Below, piece by piece: positions 28,105 to 38,313 of a DNA stretch of 64,000 nucleotides. Every line of letters begins with the position of its first letter. Position 1 is the stretch's first letter. Below the pieces are notes generated by a model. The model was given only the letters and a program-made list of their open reading frames with translations. It was not told where the DNA came from and did not search any database. The translations under genes were made by a program, and so were the position numbers. Source of the stretch: Nitrosomonas oligotropha (GTDB lineage: Bacteria > Pseudomonadota > Gammaproteobacteria > Burkholderiales > Nitrosomonadaceae). The stretch lies in the NCBI RefSeq assembly GCF_900106555.1, contig NZ_FNOE01000001.1, positions 62,001 through 126,000 of the forward strand, in the 5' to 3' direction.

Positions 28105-29363
28105 CCTATTAGCGGTAAAACAACCTGTGTGCAGGCTCCCCCGCCTTCGAGATTAAACAAGCGGACACTGCCGCCAAATCGTTCAATATTGGCATTGGCG
28201 AGGAACAAGCCAATGCCAAAGCCTTGCCCCGGCGCTTTGGTGGAAAAGAAAGCTTCGCCGGCACGCTGCATTACTTCCGCAGATAAACCTTTGCCGTCAT
28301 CGATAATTTCCAGTTTAAGCTCCAGGTTATTGTCCCAATGACTTTTAATTTCAATGCATTCGGACGATGCATCCGCTGCGTTGTTCAGCAGATTGAGCAG
28401 CGATTGGCTTAATAATTGATTGTCCATAATTTTGGGGGCTGGCAGGTCACCTGTACATTGATAAGTAAATTTAACCGAGGGGCGTATCAGCTTCCATTTA
28501 TCCAGAATCTGATTAAGAAAGACGTCAACGGGTAATTCGCTGCCATGCTCGGCTCTCGCCTGACCTGCTTTCGCCAATAGCTGCGTTAAGGTTTGTTTGC
28601 AGTGCGCGATCTGATCGCGAAGAATATGGATGTTATTCTGGAATTCAGCGTCCTGCGTGTATTCCTGCTGTAATTCTCCCGCTACGACGGCCATGGTCGA
28701 GAGTGGCGTGCCGAGTTCATGCGCGGCGCCGGCGGCCAATGTGCCTAGTGCGATGATTTGCTCATTACGCAATGCATGCTCTCGAGCCTTGGCGAGATCC
28801 TGATCCCGTTCGCGGATGGAGGAGCTCATTTTCACGACGAACCATGCAATGATAACGGTACTTAACACAAAAGCCAGCCACATCCCCGATACATGCAACG
28901 CAAACTCAATCAGATGCTTGTTGTGGTCGTGCGGTAACGGCACGTAATTGAACAGCAATAAGGTGTAGCAGGTGATTGTAATGATCGCCATGATCCAAGT
29001 GTAACGCCACGGTAGCGTGGCGGCAGCTATCGTCATGGGTAACAAAAAGAATGAGATAAACGGATTTGTTGAGCCGCCGCTGAAATACAGCAATGTGCTG
29101 AGTGCCATAACATCGATCAGTAGTTGTAAAAAAAATTCCAGATGAGATACCGGCCAATTTCGATGCAAGCGGATCCATGTCAGCAGATTTAACAAAGCTA
29201 GCAATGTGACCACGGCGATCATTTGCGTCCAGGGAATGACGATATCGATGGTCCAATACACTAAAGCGAAGGTTAGGCACTGTGCGGCAATGGCGATGTT
29301 TCGTAGCAGAAACAAACGTTGCAAATTTTTACTGAGGGGCGATTGACTGAGATCACTGAACAT
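28101..29363 (-). CDS. regB: Redox sensor histidine kinase RegB/PrrB family
   Basis: 420 residues with about six membrane helices. The fully conserved RegB quinone-sensing heptapeptide is present as GGSTNPF at residues 96-102. The H-box His215 lies in AGAAHELGTPLSTMAVVAGE, and Cys255 (QIAHCKQTL) sits where the redox-active Cys265 of Rhodobacter RegB occurs. ATPase motifs (LLNLLNNAADAS, DDGKGLS, GQGFGIGLFLA) are intact. It responds to ubiquinone pool or disulfide state (family knowledge) and phosphorylates RegA, encoded immediately downstream. Confidence 0.92.
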   Translation of the reverse strand: MFSDLSQSPLSKNLQRLFLLRNIAIAAQCLTFALVYWTIDIVIPWTQMIAVVTLLALLNLLTWIRLHRNWPVSHLEFFLQLLIDVMALSTLLYFSGGSTNPFISFFLLPMTIAAATLPWRYTWIMAIITITCYTLLLFNYVPLPHDHNKHLIEFALHVSGMWLAFVLSTVIIAWFVVKMSSSIRERDQDLAKAREHALRNEQIIALGTLAAGAAHELGTPLSTMAVVAGELQQEYTQDAEFQNNIHILRDQIAHCKQTLTQLLAKAGQARAEHGSELPVDVFLNQILDKWKLIRPSVKFTYQCTGDLPAPKIMDNQLLSQSLLNLLNNAADASSECIEIKSHWDNNLELKLEIIDDGKGLSAEVMQRAGEAFFSTKAPGQGFGIGLFLANANIERFGGSVRLFNLEGGGACTQVVLPLIG

Positions 29364-29636
29364 TTAGGATGGTGCAGCTTTAATTGCCTGGGAAACTTAT
29401 AACATTAGCTTAAATTACTCTGTATGGCTATGCGACAAATTGTCTCAGGTATAATTCGATAAAATTAAAATAGCAAATCAGCGGATGCATCATGCTGTAC
29501 TGCAAACGGCATTGTGAAAGGTATGACGGTACGAACATTTGCCGGAATCGTGGTAAGCAGCGGTTTTTTCGGTTAGAATCGTGGGCTGGTTTTATGGTGG
29601 ACCGGGAACTGGCGTTATCTTATTGAAATTATTTTA

Positions 29637-29965
29637 TGATTCTAATCCTTGTTCCCAATACCCGATCTGATAGCGCGGAATATAAATAGTTGATGGCACA
29701 ACTGGCCAACTTCCTGGGAATATCGACACGTATTCATACTGAAGCAGGCGTCGAACAAACGCTGACAGAAATCTACCTGATTGGTAATAAACAAAGTGTT
29801 GTCCGCTGAGGAAGTCATTAGCCTTCTTTGTGTTGATAGGATGGTCAGGATTTTCGAGGGAAATCGTGTTTTTGGGCGGCACAAAAGCACAAGGTATCGT
29901 ACAGGTGCCTTATGGTTGCTGATTGATGGTCCGCAATCAAACAGCGTAAAAAATAATAGTGCCAA
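29637..29965 (+). pseudogene. Remnant of a DAHP synthase N-terminal region
   Basis: A frame starting MILILVPNTRSDSAEY runs into TAG at 29688, continues LMAQLANFLGISTRIHTEAG and TLTEIYLIGN to TGA at 29808. Homology resumes in another frame: SAEEVISLLCVDRMVRIFEG, then VFGRHK and TRYRTG. This order matches the ferredoxin-like N-terminal domain of 3-deoxy-7-phosphoheptulonate synthases that precedes the catalytic barrel (pattern 'cVe.vvRv...y.l.gRh'). The catalytic barrel is missing. Assignment is from remembered family patterns, so the gene name is tentative. The upstream stretch 29364-29636 shows no gene. Confidence 0.55.
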
Positions 29966-30034
29966 ATTTTAATGCCTGATGTTTTTATCAAAGAATGAGT
30001 ATAGGCAAGCTATCCATTGTTGGAGGATAAATAG

Positions 30035-30979
30035 ATGATCAAAGTACTACTTTCGAACCCGAGGGGTTTTTGTGCCGGCGTTGACCGTGCGATAGAAATT
30101 GTGGAGCGCGCATTAACGATGCACGGAGCACCCATATATGTGCGTCATGAAGTCGTTCACAACCGTTTCGTGGTCGAGAACCTCGAGAAGAAAGGTGCCG
30201 TATTTGTTGAAAATCTGGATGAAGTACCGCAAGACAGCATTCTGATTTTCAGTGCGCACGGTGTATCGCACGCGGTACGGCGAGAAGCGGCGGATCGGAA
30301 ACTGAAGGTATTTGACGCAACTTGCCCGCTGGTCACCAAAGTGCATGTGGAAGTAGCCAAAATGCGTAAAGAGGGTAAGGAAATTATCATGATCGGCCAC
30401 CAGGGGCATCCGGAAGTTGAAGGTACGATGGGGCAGATTGACGGCGACGATAAAGGGATGTATCTGGTAGAAACCGAAGCGGATGTTGATACTTTAAAGG
30501 TTAAGGACGAAACGAATTTGGCGTATGTGACGCAGACGACACTGTCGGTCGATGATGCTGCACGCATTGTGGATGCCTTAAAAAAACGATTTCCAATGAT
30601 TACCGGGCCTAAAAAAGACGATATTTGCTATGCCACGCAGAATCGCCAGGATGCTGTTAAGAAAATGGTAAATCAATGCGATCTGGTCATCGTAGTCGGT
30701 TCTCCCAATAGTTCAAATTCTAACCGGTTATGTGAAGTCGCACGGAATGCAAATGTAGAGTCGTATATGGTGGATCGTGCCGAGCAATTACAAGAAGCCT
30801 GGTTTGTCGGGAAGAAAATTATCGGTATTACGGCCGGAGCTTCTGCGCCGGAAATTTTGGTACAACAAGTGATTTCCCGGCTTAAGCAAATTGGAGCCGA
30901 ACAAATTGGTGAAGATGTGACGATCGAAGAATTGAGTGGCGTGGTGGAATCGGTCGTGTTTCCATTGCCGAAGGCTTAG
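30035..30979 (+). CDS. ispH: 4-hydroxy-3-methylbut-2-enyl diphosphate reductase
   Basis: 314 residues, TTGGAGGA ahead of the ATG. IspH signatures: [20 protein letters not shown] (first cluster Cys), [24 protein letters not shown] (second Cys), [24 protein letters not shown] (third Cys), [10 protein letters not shown]. The [4Fe-4S] enzyme makes IPP and DMAPP at the end of the MEP isoprenoid pathway. Convergent with thiO, 6 bp apart. Confidence 0.96.
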   Translation: MIKVLLSNPRGFCAGVDRAIEIVERALTMHGAPIYVRHEVVHNRFVVENLEKKGAVFVENLDEVPQDSILIFSAHGVSHAVRREAADRKLKVFDATCPLVTKVHVEVAKMRKEGKEIIMIGHQGHPEVEGTMGQIDGDDKGMYLVETEADVDTLKVKDETNLAYVTQTTLSVDDAARIVDALKKRFPMITGPKKDDICYATQNRQDAVKKMVNQCDLVIVVGSPNSSNSNRLCEVARNANVESYMVDRAEQLQEAWFVGKKIIGITAGASAPEILVQQVISRLKQIGAEQIGEDVTIEELSGVVESVVFPLPKA

Positions 30980-30985
30980 CAACGA

Positions 30986-32092
30986 TTAATTAATACCCCA
31001 TCCGCTTTGGTACGGCGTGGTGTCAAGCGGTTGTACTGAGCCTGTCAATTGATTTGCAAGGATTTCCGCACTGGCAGGGGCCATCGTGACACCATAGCGG
31101 AAGTGGCCGCTATTAATCAGAAGATTGCGAATGACCGGATGCCGTCCGATGATGGGAATATTCTCTAAAGAAGCCGGACGTAATCCTGACCAGTGCTGCT
31201 TGATGGGCATTTTTTCAAGTGATGGCAGAATGGTTTGAGCCCGCTCAAGCAGGGAATTGCGCGCGGCTATTGTCGTTTGCTTGTCAAATCCAACATCCTC
31301 CAAGGTGCTGCCAATGAGCAAATGACCATCGCGGCGTGGAATAAGATACAAGTCATTCTGCACGATAATGGCTGGTATAGGAGGCGCATCAAATTTAAAT
31401 AATAGCATTTGCCCCTTTACCGGTTTGATATCCAATTTGAGCGCATGAGTTCCCAAGATTTCTTTACTCCAAGCACCTGCGCACATAATATAGTTATCTG
31501 CTGTAAATTCTCCACACAATGTAGCAACGGATTGTATGTGCTGATCTGTTATTTTTAGATGATTGACTGCGCAGTTTTCAATGATCTTCCCACCCAATAG
31601 TTCAACTCGGCTTTGCAACGCACGTAAAAGTCTTGGGTTACGGACTTGAGCAACATCCGGCAGGAATAAAGCGCAATTCTGAGCTTTATTCATCCGATCA
31701 GTGGTAACGGTATGGGTTGAATGAATATCACAAGCCCTGCACTGCTCTAGTTTGATTCCTCTTATGGAACACCACCGTCGTGCAATTTCTTCATCATAGG
31801 GCGGCAAAATCAACATACCGGATATTTCGTACTCCGGGTCAATTCCAGAAGTTTCACGCAATACGGAAACCCAATCCGGAAATTGCAACGCACTGTAGCT
31901 GGTAAGACTTGTAACCGCATCGGAATAGCTCCAAGGAAAAAGCGGCGACAAAATACCGCCACCTGCCCAGGATGATTCTTGACCGGCTTTGTTGCGCTCA
32001 AGAATCGTAACTTTGGCGCCTTGAACTAAAAGGCGTTCTGCCGTTGCAAGCCCTATGATTCCCGCGCCGATGACGATGACATCTTGTTTCAT
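30986..32092 (-). CDS. thiO: Glycine oxidase ThiO (FAD-dependent, thiamine synthesis)
   Basis: 368 residues from the ATG at 32092; an upstream in-frame ATG would add 17 residues ahead of the FAD-binding strand and is not needed. N-terminal Rossmann motif VIVIGAGIIGLATAERLL, then ERNKAGQESSWAGGGILSPL and near the C-terminus HWSGLRPASLENIPIIGRHP and GHFRYGVTMAPASAE. This DAO-family layout fits ThiO, which oxidises glycine to the imine needed for the thiazole of thiamine. No other thi gene in the window. Confidence 0.87.
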   Translation of the reverse strand: MKQDVIVIGAGIIGLATAERLLVQGAKVTILERNKAGQESSWAGGGILSPLFPWSYSDAVTSLTSYSALQFPDWVSVLRETSGIDPEYEISGMLILPPYDEEIARRWCSIRGIKLEQCRACDIHSTHTVTTDRMNKAQNCALFLPDVAQVRNPRLLRALQSRVELLGGKIIENCAVNHLKITDQHIQSVATLCGEFTADNYIMCAGAWSKEILGTHALKLDIKPVKGQMLLFKFDAPPIPAIIVQNDLYLIPRRDGHLLIGSTLEDVGFDKQTTIAARNSLLERAQTILPSLEKMPIKQHWSGLRPASLENIPIIGRHPVIRNLLINSGHFRYGVTMAPASAEILANQLTGSVQPLDTTPYQSGWGIN

Positions 32093-32313
32093 AATGGCTT
32101 GAGAGTTTGTTGTTGCTGAAAAGTGGAAGTCTTGGTAAGGCAAATTCTATTCCCTGCCGATAGTTGGAAAATGCTTTGCACTGAATTCATAGGCTGTGAT
32201 GGATACTGGATTGTGCTCGAAAAGCTAAAGTTTGTCTAAATTATGGCCGCTAAAATCTAGCCGGTAGATAGCACTGAGTGAGTCTACAGAGATAAAAGAA
32301 AAAGTATGGAAAT

Positions 32314-32856
32314 ATGCAAATGGGAAAGATAAAGTTAGTTAACCGGTTGTATCAATATGGTTTGACTTTGACTGAACTGCTGGTCACCTTAAGTGTGGCC
32401 AGTATTCTGTTAACCGTTGCCGTACCTAACTATCGCACCTTTGTACAAAACAATCTGCAGTCGACACAGAGCAACAATTTTTATTCCACGCTGGCTTTAG
32501 CGAAAAGTGAAGCTATTCGGCGCAGTAGCCCTGTCACGGTTTGCCCTAGTACAAACGGTACCAGCTGCACTGGAGGGGTGATTTGGTCGAATGGCTGGTT
32601 GGTTTTTGCTGATACTAATAGCAATGGTGTGGTTGAAGCTGGTGATGAGATTTTGCAGGTTGGGGTGGCTTTCTCGGGCGGAAATACCTTTTCGGGAACC
32701 AAGACACGAGTTACTTTCACAGCCAATGGCTTCTCAATGGCATCCAACGATACTTTTACATTGTGTGACAATCGGGGGGCAGCTTACTCCAAAGCTATTA
32801 TCCTAAATAATCAAGGACGTTTCCGTACTGAGACTGGCACTGGAACATGTGGATGA
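32314..32856 (+). CDS. fimT: Minor pilin FimT/GspH family
   Basis: 180 residues. Type III prepilin signal: a positively charged leader, then GLTLTELLVTLSVASILLTV with cleavage before the hydrophobic helix and a Glu at +5. The C-terminal GspH/FimT domain has the sequence GNTFSGTKTRVTFTANGFSM and LCDNRG. First gene of the pilus tip operon; its stop overlaps the start of pilV (ATGA). Function: pseudopilin helping prime type IV pilus assembly and, in some relatives, DNA binding. Confidence 0.85.
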   Translation: MQMGKIKLVNRLYQYGLTLTELLVTLSVASILLTVAVPNYRTFVQNNLQSTQSNNFYSTLALAKSEAIRRSSPVTVCPSTNGTSCTGGVIWSNGWLVFADTNSNGVVEAGDEILQVGVAFSGGNTFSGTKTRVTFTANGFSMASNDTFTLCDNRGAAYSKAIILNNQGRFRTETGTGTCG

Positions 32857-33356
32857 ATAGAAAATCCTTAATGCAACGACAAATTCAAGCTAACGGTTTT
32901 AGTTTGATAGAAGTACTCATTACGATTCTGATTGTGTCTTTTGGTTTATTGAGTATGGCAGCGCTGGTTGTATCAGGTGCGCGAGGTAACAATGTCGCAT
33001 ACTACCGTTCGATAGCCAGTAAACAAACAGAGGATATCGCCGATCGTATGCGTGCCAACATAGCCGGTGTAACTGCCGGTGCATATGATGCGCTCACAGC
33101 AACTATTCCAAGCAGTCTGGATTGCGTCACAAATACTTGTAGTTCAACACAAATGGCAACTTATGATCACGCTCAATGGAATACGGCAAATGCAAGGTTG
33201 CTTCCAGGTGGAGCTGGAACTGTGAATGGAAGTTTAACCGCAGGGTATACAGTTATCTTGATGTGGACAGAGAAAGAAATGAACGACGACGTAGATCGTA
33301 ATTGTCCCGGGGGTGTGGTCAATACTCGATGTTTCGTTACGAGGTTTGCTCCATGA
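32853..33356 (+). CDS. pilV: Type IV pilus modification protein PilV
   Basis: 167 residues from the ATG overlapping the fimT stop; an ATG two codons earlier is also in frame. Prepilin motif NGFSLIEVLITILIVSFGLL with Glu at +5, followed by AALVVSGARGNNVAYYRSIA and an Asp/Cys-containing pilin globular domain (DRMRANIAGV typical of PilV). Minor pilin in the initiation complex. Overlaps pilW by 4 bp. Confidence 0.87.
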   Translation: MNRKSLMQRQIQANGFSLIEVLITILIVSFGLLSMAALVVSGARGNNVAYYRSIASKQTEDIADRMRANIAGVTAGAYDALTATIPSSLDCVTNTCSSTQMATYDHAQWNTANARLLPGGAGTVNGSLTAGYTVILMWTEKEMNDDVDRNCPGGVVNTRCFVTRFAP

Positions 33357-34153
33357 TAATTATTTCAACAATCCAGCAAAATAATTTCAAAATTGAGCGG
33401 TGGAATAAAGCGCCGAATTTTCAGCGTGGCTTTACTCTGGTTGAGCTGATGATCGGGATGACAATAGGCTTGGTGTTACTACTCGTTATCGGCAGTGTTT
33501 TTGTCAGTAGCCGTCAAGTATTTCGCGAACAGGAAGATAATGCTCGAGTGCAAGAGAGTGGGCGCTTTGCATTGGAAATTATTGGTCGCAGTATCAAACA
33601 AGCTGGGCATGTGGAAATGCCATTTTCTGGATTCAAAGTTGAATTCACGGGTACCGCCATTAGCGGCACCAATGGCGGTACTGGTGTGGCTGATACTCTG
33701 ACTGTTCAATATGAAGGCACAACCGGAGATAGTGATTGCGAGGGAACAGGAGTTACTGTAGCGGGCAGGATTATTCAGAATCATTTTAATATTGATGCTG
33801 CCAATGCTGAATTACAGTGTGATGGTCAGATTTCCGATACTCCAACGGTGCCAGGAGCGGCGCCGTTGGGTCAAGTACTGCTAAGTGATGTAGAAGATTT
33901 GCAAGTTCTATATGGAGTGGATACCAATGGCGATCAATCCGTTGACCGGTATGTGGAGTCACCTCTGGATTGGGAACAAGTGGTTACTGCTCGCGTGTGT
34001 GTTTTGGTTCGTTCTGAAAAAACAAATGTAGTGTCTGCGGGAAATTACCTGAATTGCAGTGGAACATCAATCGCAATTCCAGCTGACAGACGGCTGAGAA
34101 GAGCTTTTACAGCAACCTTTAATTTACGAAATCGTATTAATGGTACGCCATGA
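33353..34153 (+). CDS. pilW: Minor pilin PilW
   Basis: 266 residues from the ATG that overlaps the pilV stop; an ATG further upstream in frame would lie inside pilV. The prepilin segment is QRGFTLVELMIGMTIGLVLL, unusually far from the N-terminus (about 25 residues of leader). Further features: FVSSRQVFREQEDNARVQES and GRFALEIIGRSIKQAG typical of PilW. Part of the minor-pilin complex needed to display PilY1. Overlaps pilX by 4 bp. Confidence 0.87.
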   Translation: MIIISTIQQNNFKIERWNKAPNFQRGFTLVELMIGMTIGLVLLLVIGSVFVSSRQVFREQEDNARVQESGRFALEIIGRSIKQAGHVEMPFSGFKVEFTGTAISGTNGGTGVADTLTVQYEGTTGDSDCEGTGVTVAGRIIQNHFNIDAANAELQCDGQISDTPTVPGAAPLGQVLLSDVEDLQVLYGVDTNGDQSVDRYVESPLDWEQVVTARVCVLVRSEKTNVVSAGNYLNCSGTSIAIPADRRLRRAFTATFNLRNRINGTP

Positions 34154-34722
34154 ATATAAATTCATATCTTCATCAGCGGCAGAGTGGGGCAGTATTTGTG
34201 ACGGGCTTAATTTTTCTGCTGGTTTTGTCTCTGCTGGGCATAACAGCCGCAAAGATGGCAACGATAGAAGAACGAATGTCTGCCAATATACGAGATCGTA
34301 TGCTCGCAACGCAAGCGGCTGAAATGGCTCTGCGTTATGCCGAACACCACATTCGTGATAATGATCCATCTACGAACTCACCTAAATCAATAGAAGGGAT
34401 GAGTGAATTTGATACGAACTGCACTGATGGATTTTGTTATTACGGCTCTGGTGTGGATGCTCCGGCTGTGTCGTCATGGACTACGTATTGCACTCCTGCT
34501 TGCCCCATCAGCTACGTTACGGGCAATATCTTTAGAGTTGACGGTGTTGCATATACAGCACCTAATTTGCCTGCTGGGGTGCCAGCGCCGACTTATTTGA
34601 TTGAAGGAATTCAGAAGACCCCGCCAGGTAATTTTCTAAGATATTACTACCGCATTACGGTTCGAGCTCAAGGAGCCAAGCAAGGCACTGTAGTGTGGTT
34701 ACAAGAGGTTTTTAGGCCATAG
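34150..34722 (+). CDS. pilX: Minor pilin PilX
   Basis: 190 residues. Leader ending QSGAVFVTGLIFLLVLSLLG, then ITAAKMATIEERMSANIRDR and AAEMALRYAEHHI, the usual PilX signature. Unlike the others it lacks the Glu at +5, which is normal for PilX/GspK-type tip pilins. Two Cys pairs (NCTDGFCYYG; TYCTPACPIS) may form disulfides. Next gene, pilY1, follows after 32 bp. Confidence 0.85.
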   Translation: MNINSYLHQRQSGAVFVTGLIFLLVLSLLGITAAKMATIEERMSANIRDRMLATQAAEMALRYAEHHIRDNDPSTNSPKSIEGMSEFDTNCTDGFCYYGSGVDAPAVSSWTTYCTPACPISYVTGNIFRVDGVAYTAPNLPAGVPAPTYLIEGIQKTPPGNFLRYYYRITVRAQGAKQGTVVWLQEVFRP

Positions 34723-34754
34723 ATTTACGAAAAATTGTTAGGAATATCAAGATC

Positions 34755-37700
34755 ATGAAGAGAATATTTGTTGCAGTGAAAAGTGTGATTGGCTTCTTAT
34801 TGGCTATCTTGACGGGTAGTGTCCTGGCGCTACCCCCCCTTTCAAATACCCCTCTTTTTCTAGGTGGCAACATTTCTCCCAATGTCATGTTCACACTTGA
34901 TGATTCCGGGTCTATGCATTTCGAAATCATGCCGGAAGATTTGATTCTACAAGATGTGCGTTATATGTTTCCTCGTGCGTCAGGTGTTTATGGTGCAGCA
35001 GATTACAACAATTATGTTGTCGATTTTGATCCGGCAAACCGATACGCTGCATCGTTACGATCCAGCTATGTCAATAAAATTTATTATGACCCGGCGGTGA
35101 GATATTTGCCTTGGAGTAACGCCGACGGATCACTGATGAGTAATGCCGATCCTACCTGTGCTTACCATAATCCCTACAATACTGCGGCAGGCTGCCGCAA
35201 TCTTACAGTTAGCAATACACAGACTGCAAGCTGGCTTAAAGATAACGGTACCAGATCGTCCAGTTCGTCAAAATCTTTCTATCCTGCTATATATTTTAAA
35301 TACAACTCAGGTAGCATCAATGCCGCAAGTAGTTACACGGAAGTTAAGATCATTTCGACGACTGCTACTTATACCGGTGGATCAAACCGCGCGGATTGTG
35401 TTGCCGTTCCTACTTGTACGTATGCTGAGGAAATTCAGAACTTCGCTAATTGGTATACATACTATCGTTCTCGTATTTTATTGGCCCGTGCAGGGGTAGG
35501 CAGGGCATTCGCGGCGCAAGGAAATACCATGCGTGTGGGATTTGCGGCGATCAATAAGTCTTCTACAACCATTGATGGTGTGGCAACTACGGTTGTAAAG
35601 AGTGGTGTAAGGCAATTTACTGGAACTGACAGAACAAGCTTTTTTACCAATCTTTATGATCATGATATTCCTGCGGCGGGCACACCTTTGCGGGAAGCTG
35701 TGCTGGCAGTGGGTGAATATTTCAAGAGAACCGACGATAAAGGTCCATGGGGGCAGACACCGGGTTCGACCGGAGGTACACAGCATGTATGCCGGCAGAA
35801 TTATAATATTTTGATGACGGATGGCTACTGGACTGAGGGTTCCATATCGGGTTTGGATAATTCCGACAATTTATCTGGTTCTACCATCACGAATCACTCT
35901 TCACCGGCAACTCCAGCAACTTATACATATGTTCCGGTGCTTCCTTATTCGGATGCTTATAGCAACACACTTGCGGATGCAGCGATGCAATACTGGAAAA
36001 ATGATTTGCGTACGGATTTATCGAATAAGGTTCCTGTCAATCCGCATGATCCCGCATTTTGGCAGCATTTGGTGACTTTCACTGTCGGTTTGGGGGTAAC
36101 AGGTACACTAAGCGCATTACCTTCCGGAGCGCAAACTTGGCCTGATCCGACAACGGGTGATGCGGTAAAAATAGATGATTTGTGGCATGCGGCTGTAAAT
36201 GGAAGGGGGGAATTCTTTAGTGCTGCTGATCCTGCAGCATTCACCAATGCATTAACCAGCGCACTTAAAACGATTGTGGCACGGACCGGCTCAGCATCAG
36301 CAGTGGCAGCCAATTCCAGTTCATTGACGACGAATGGGCGTGTCTATCAGGCAAAATTCAATAGTGGCGATTGGAGTGGGCAATTATTGTCAATTCCAAT
36401 TAGTTCTGCTGGCGTATTGGGTACTTCTGAATGGAATGCAGGGGATGTATCGCTTGCATCAAGAACGATTGCTCCAACTTCTCGAGTTATTATTACAAAG
36501 GGCAGCAGTGATGGGGTTTCATTTGAGTATAGTAATCTCACTACTGCACAAAAAACTGCACTCAACAAAAATGCTTCCGGTACTACCGATAATTGCGGCC
36601 CCGAGAGAGTGTCATTTTTGCGAGGAGATTCGGCACGTGAGAGCGCAAGTGGGACATTCACATGCGCTAGCTCTACATCTGTCAATAATTTTCGGGTTCG
36701 CCCTACCAGTAAGCTGGGTGATATTGTCAACTCCGGTCCGCTCTATGTAGGAAAACCCATCGCGGGTTATTCCGATGTGGACCATCCCGGTTATGCTGCA
36801 TTCAGAAATACCTATAAGGATCGTACCCCAATGATATACGTTGGCGCCAATGACGGGATGCTGCACGGATTTAATGCTTGCATTGCTGGGGTTACGGCGG
36901 GATGTGCGACTGGCGATTCGGGTAAAGAGCTGTTAGTTTATGTTCCAAGTACCGTTTATGACAATCTAAGTCGACTGACAGACAAGGATTATACTGCTAA
37001 TCACCGCTATTTCGTGGATGGATCTCCAATGACGGGGGATGTTTATTCGAGCGCAACTTCAAGCTGGAGAAGTATACTCGTTGGTGGGCTGAATGGCGGT
37101 GGTCAAGGCTACTATGCCTTGGATATTACTAATCCAGCGGATGCATCGAAAGCAGCGCCAACTTTTACTGCTGCGAATGCTGCAAATTTACTGTTGTGGG
37201 AGTTTACCAATGCTGATGATAGCGATATGGGGTATAGCCACAATCTGCCGCAAGTTAACTCATTCACCGGTCAAGCGACGCAAATTGTCAAGATGGAGAA
37301 CAATCAATGGGCTGTGATTATTGGTAATGGTTATAACAGCGCAGGCGGTAAGGCGGTTCTTTATATCCTATTTATTTCTGGGGGTGAAGATGGTGCCTGG
37401 ACAGTTGGCACGGATTACATTAAGTTGATCGCCGATGCAGGTACTGGAAATGGTCTTTCCACACCAACACCATTTGATACCAATGGTAATGGCAAGGCCG
37501 ATGTGATATACGCGGGTGATATCAAAGGAAATTTGTGGAAATTTGATGTGAGCTCTGCTACACCTTCGAGCTGGAATGTGGCTATTAGTCGAACACCTTT
37601 ATTTGTGGCCGGTACGTCCAAACCTATTATTTCTCCACCTTCTGTAAGTTTCCACCCGAAAGGTGGTCAGCTTGTTTTATTTGGGACGGGGAAGTACTTG

Positions 37701-38261
37701 GAAACTGCTGATACCACAAATACAAGTGCGCAGACTATCTATGGGGTATGGGATAATAATACGGCAGCAACGGTAACGTCGGGTGCGCTTGTTCAACAAG
37801 TGAAAACAGATGGAACAGTTAGAATCGCGACACAAAATGCGGTGTCCTACTCAACCACAATTAAGGGCTGGTATGTGAATCTGCCCGTTAGTGGTGAAAG
37901 ACTTACAGGTGTGCCTAGTTTGGAAGATGGGATTTTTGTATTCACGAGTATCGTGCCATCCGCATCACCTTGTGATTTCGGAGGTAGAGGATTCGTAAAT
38001 GCAGTCGATTTCTTGACTGGAGGGATGCTTTCTTCGCCTGCGTTTGATACCAATAGAAATAGAGTTCTTGCGCTTGACGATGGTTTGTCTGCAGGCATAG
38101 AAATTGGGTTTTCTGTAGGTGGTGTCACACGTATCAGAGGTCATGCGGATGATGATAGGCTGGTGTATTCAAAAGCTGATGGTACGCTAGATCAGACAAC
38201 AACAGCAAAAGGTGCTGCCGGATTACGCGGCCGAGTTACGTGGCGAGAGTTAATGCATTGA
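34755..38261 (+). CDS. pilY1: PilY1-type pilus tip adhesin
   Basis: 1,168 residues. Signal peptide (about 1-25, VKSVIGFLLAILTGSVLA), then FTLDDSGSMHFE, a MIDAS-like DxSxS of a VWA-type domain (Asp49, Ser51, Ser53), and a C-terminal PilY1 beta-propeller (about 640-1,130; MIYVGANDGMLHGFNA). A calcium-loop candidate DTNGNGKADVIYAGD lies near 909-923. The protein caps the pilus and, in Pseudomonas, calcium binding controls retraction and surface sensing. Intact frame with no frameshift, despite its size. Central gene of the operon. Confidence 0.9.
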   Translation: MKRIFVAVKSVIGFLLAILTGSVLALPPLSNTPLFLGGNISPNVMFTLDDSGSMHFEIMPEDLILQDVRYMFPRASGVYGAADYNNYVVDFDPANRYAASLRSSYVNKIYYDPAVRYLPWSNADGSLMSNADPTCAYHNPYNTAAGCRNLTVSNTQTASWLKDNGTRSSSSSKSFYPAIYFKYNSGSINAASSYTEVKIISTTATYTGGSNRADCVAVPTCTYAEEIQNFANWYTYYRSRILLARAGVGRAFAAQGNTMRVGFAAINKSSTTIDGVATTVVKSGVRQFTGTDRTSFFTNLYDHDIPAAGTPLREAVLAVGEYFKRTDDKGPWGQTPGSTGGTQHVCRQNYNILMTDGYWTEGSISGLDNSDNLSGSTITNHSSPATPATYTYVPVLPYSDAYSNTLADAAMQYWKNDLRTDLSNKVPVNPHDPAFWQHLVTFTVGLGVTGTLSALPSGAQTWPDPTTGDAVKIDDLWHAAVNGRGEFFSAADPAAFTNALTSALKTIVARTGSASAVAANSSSLTTNGRVYQAKFNSGDWSGQLLSIPISSAGVLGTSEWNAGDVSLASRTIAPTSRVIITKGSSDGVSFEYSNLTTAQKTALNKNASGTTDNCGPERVSFLRGDSARESASGTFTCASSTSVNNFRVRPTSKLGDIVNSGPLYVGKPIAGYSDVDHPGYAAFRNTYKDRTPMIYVGANDGMLHGFNACIAGVTAGCATGDSGKELLVYVPSTVYDNLSRLTDKDYTANHRYFVDGSPMTGDVYSSATSSWRSILVGGLNGGGQGYYALDITNPADASKAAPTFTAANAANLLLWEFTNADDSDMGYSHNLPQVNSFTGQATQIVKMENNQWAVIIGNGYNSAGGKAVLYILFISGGEDGAWTVGTDYIKLIADAGTGNGLSTPTPFDTNGNGKADVIYAGDIKGNLWKFDVSSATPSSWNVAISRTPLFVAGTSKPIISPPSVSFHPKGGQLVLFGTGKYLETADTTNTSAQTIYGVWDNNTAATVTSGALVQQVKTDGTVRIATQNAVSYSTTIKGWYVNLPVSGERLTGVPSLEDGIFVFTSIVPSASPCDFGGRGFVNAVDFLTGGMLSSPAFDTNRNRVLALDDGLSAGIEIGFSVGGVTRIRGHADDDRLVYSKADGTLDQTTTAKGAAGLRGRVTWRELMH

Positions 38262-38313
38262 TATTAAATCAATGAACATGATAAAAGTTAGATTCTAGGA
38301 GATTAAAGAGATT

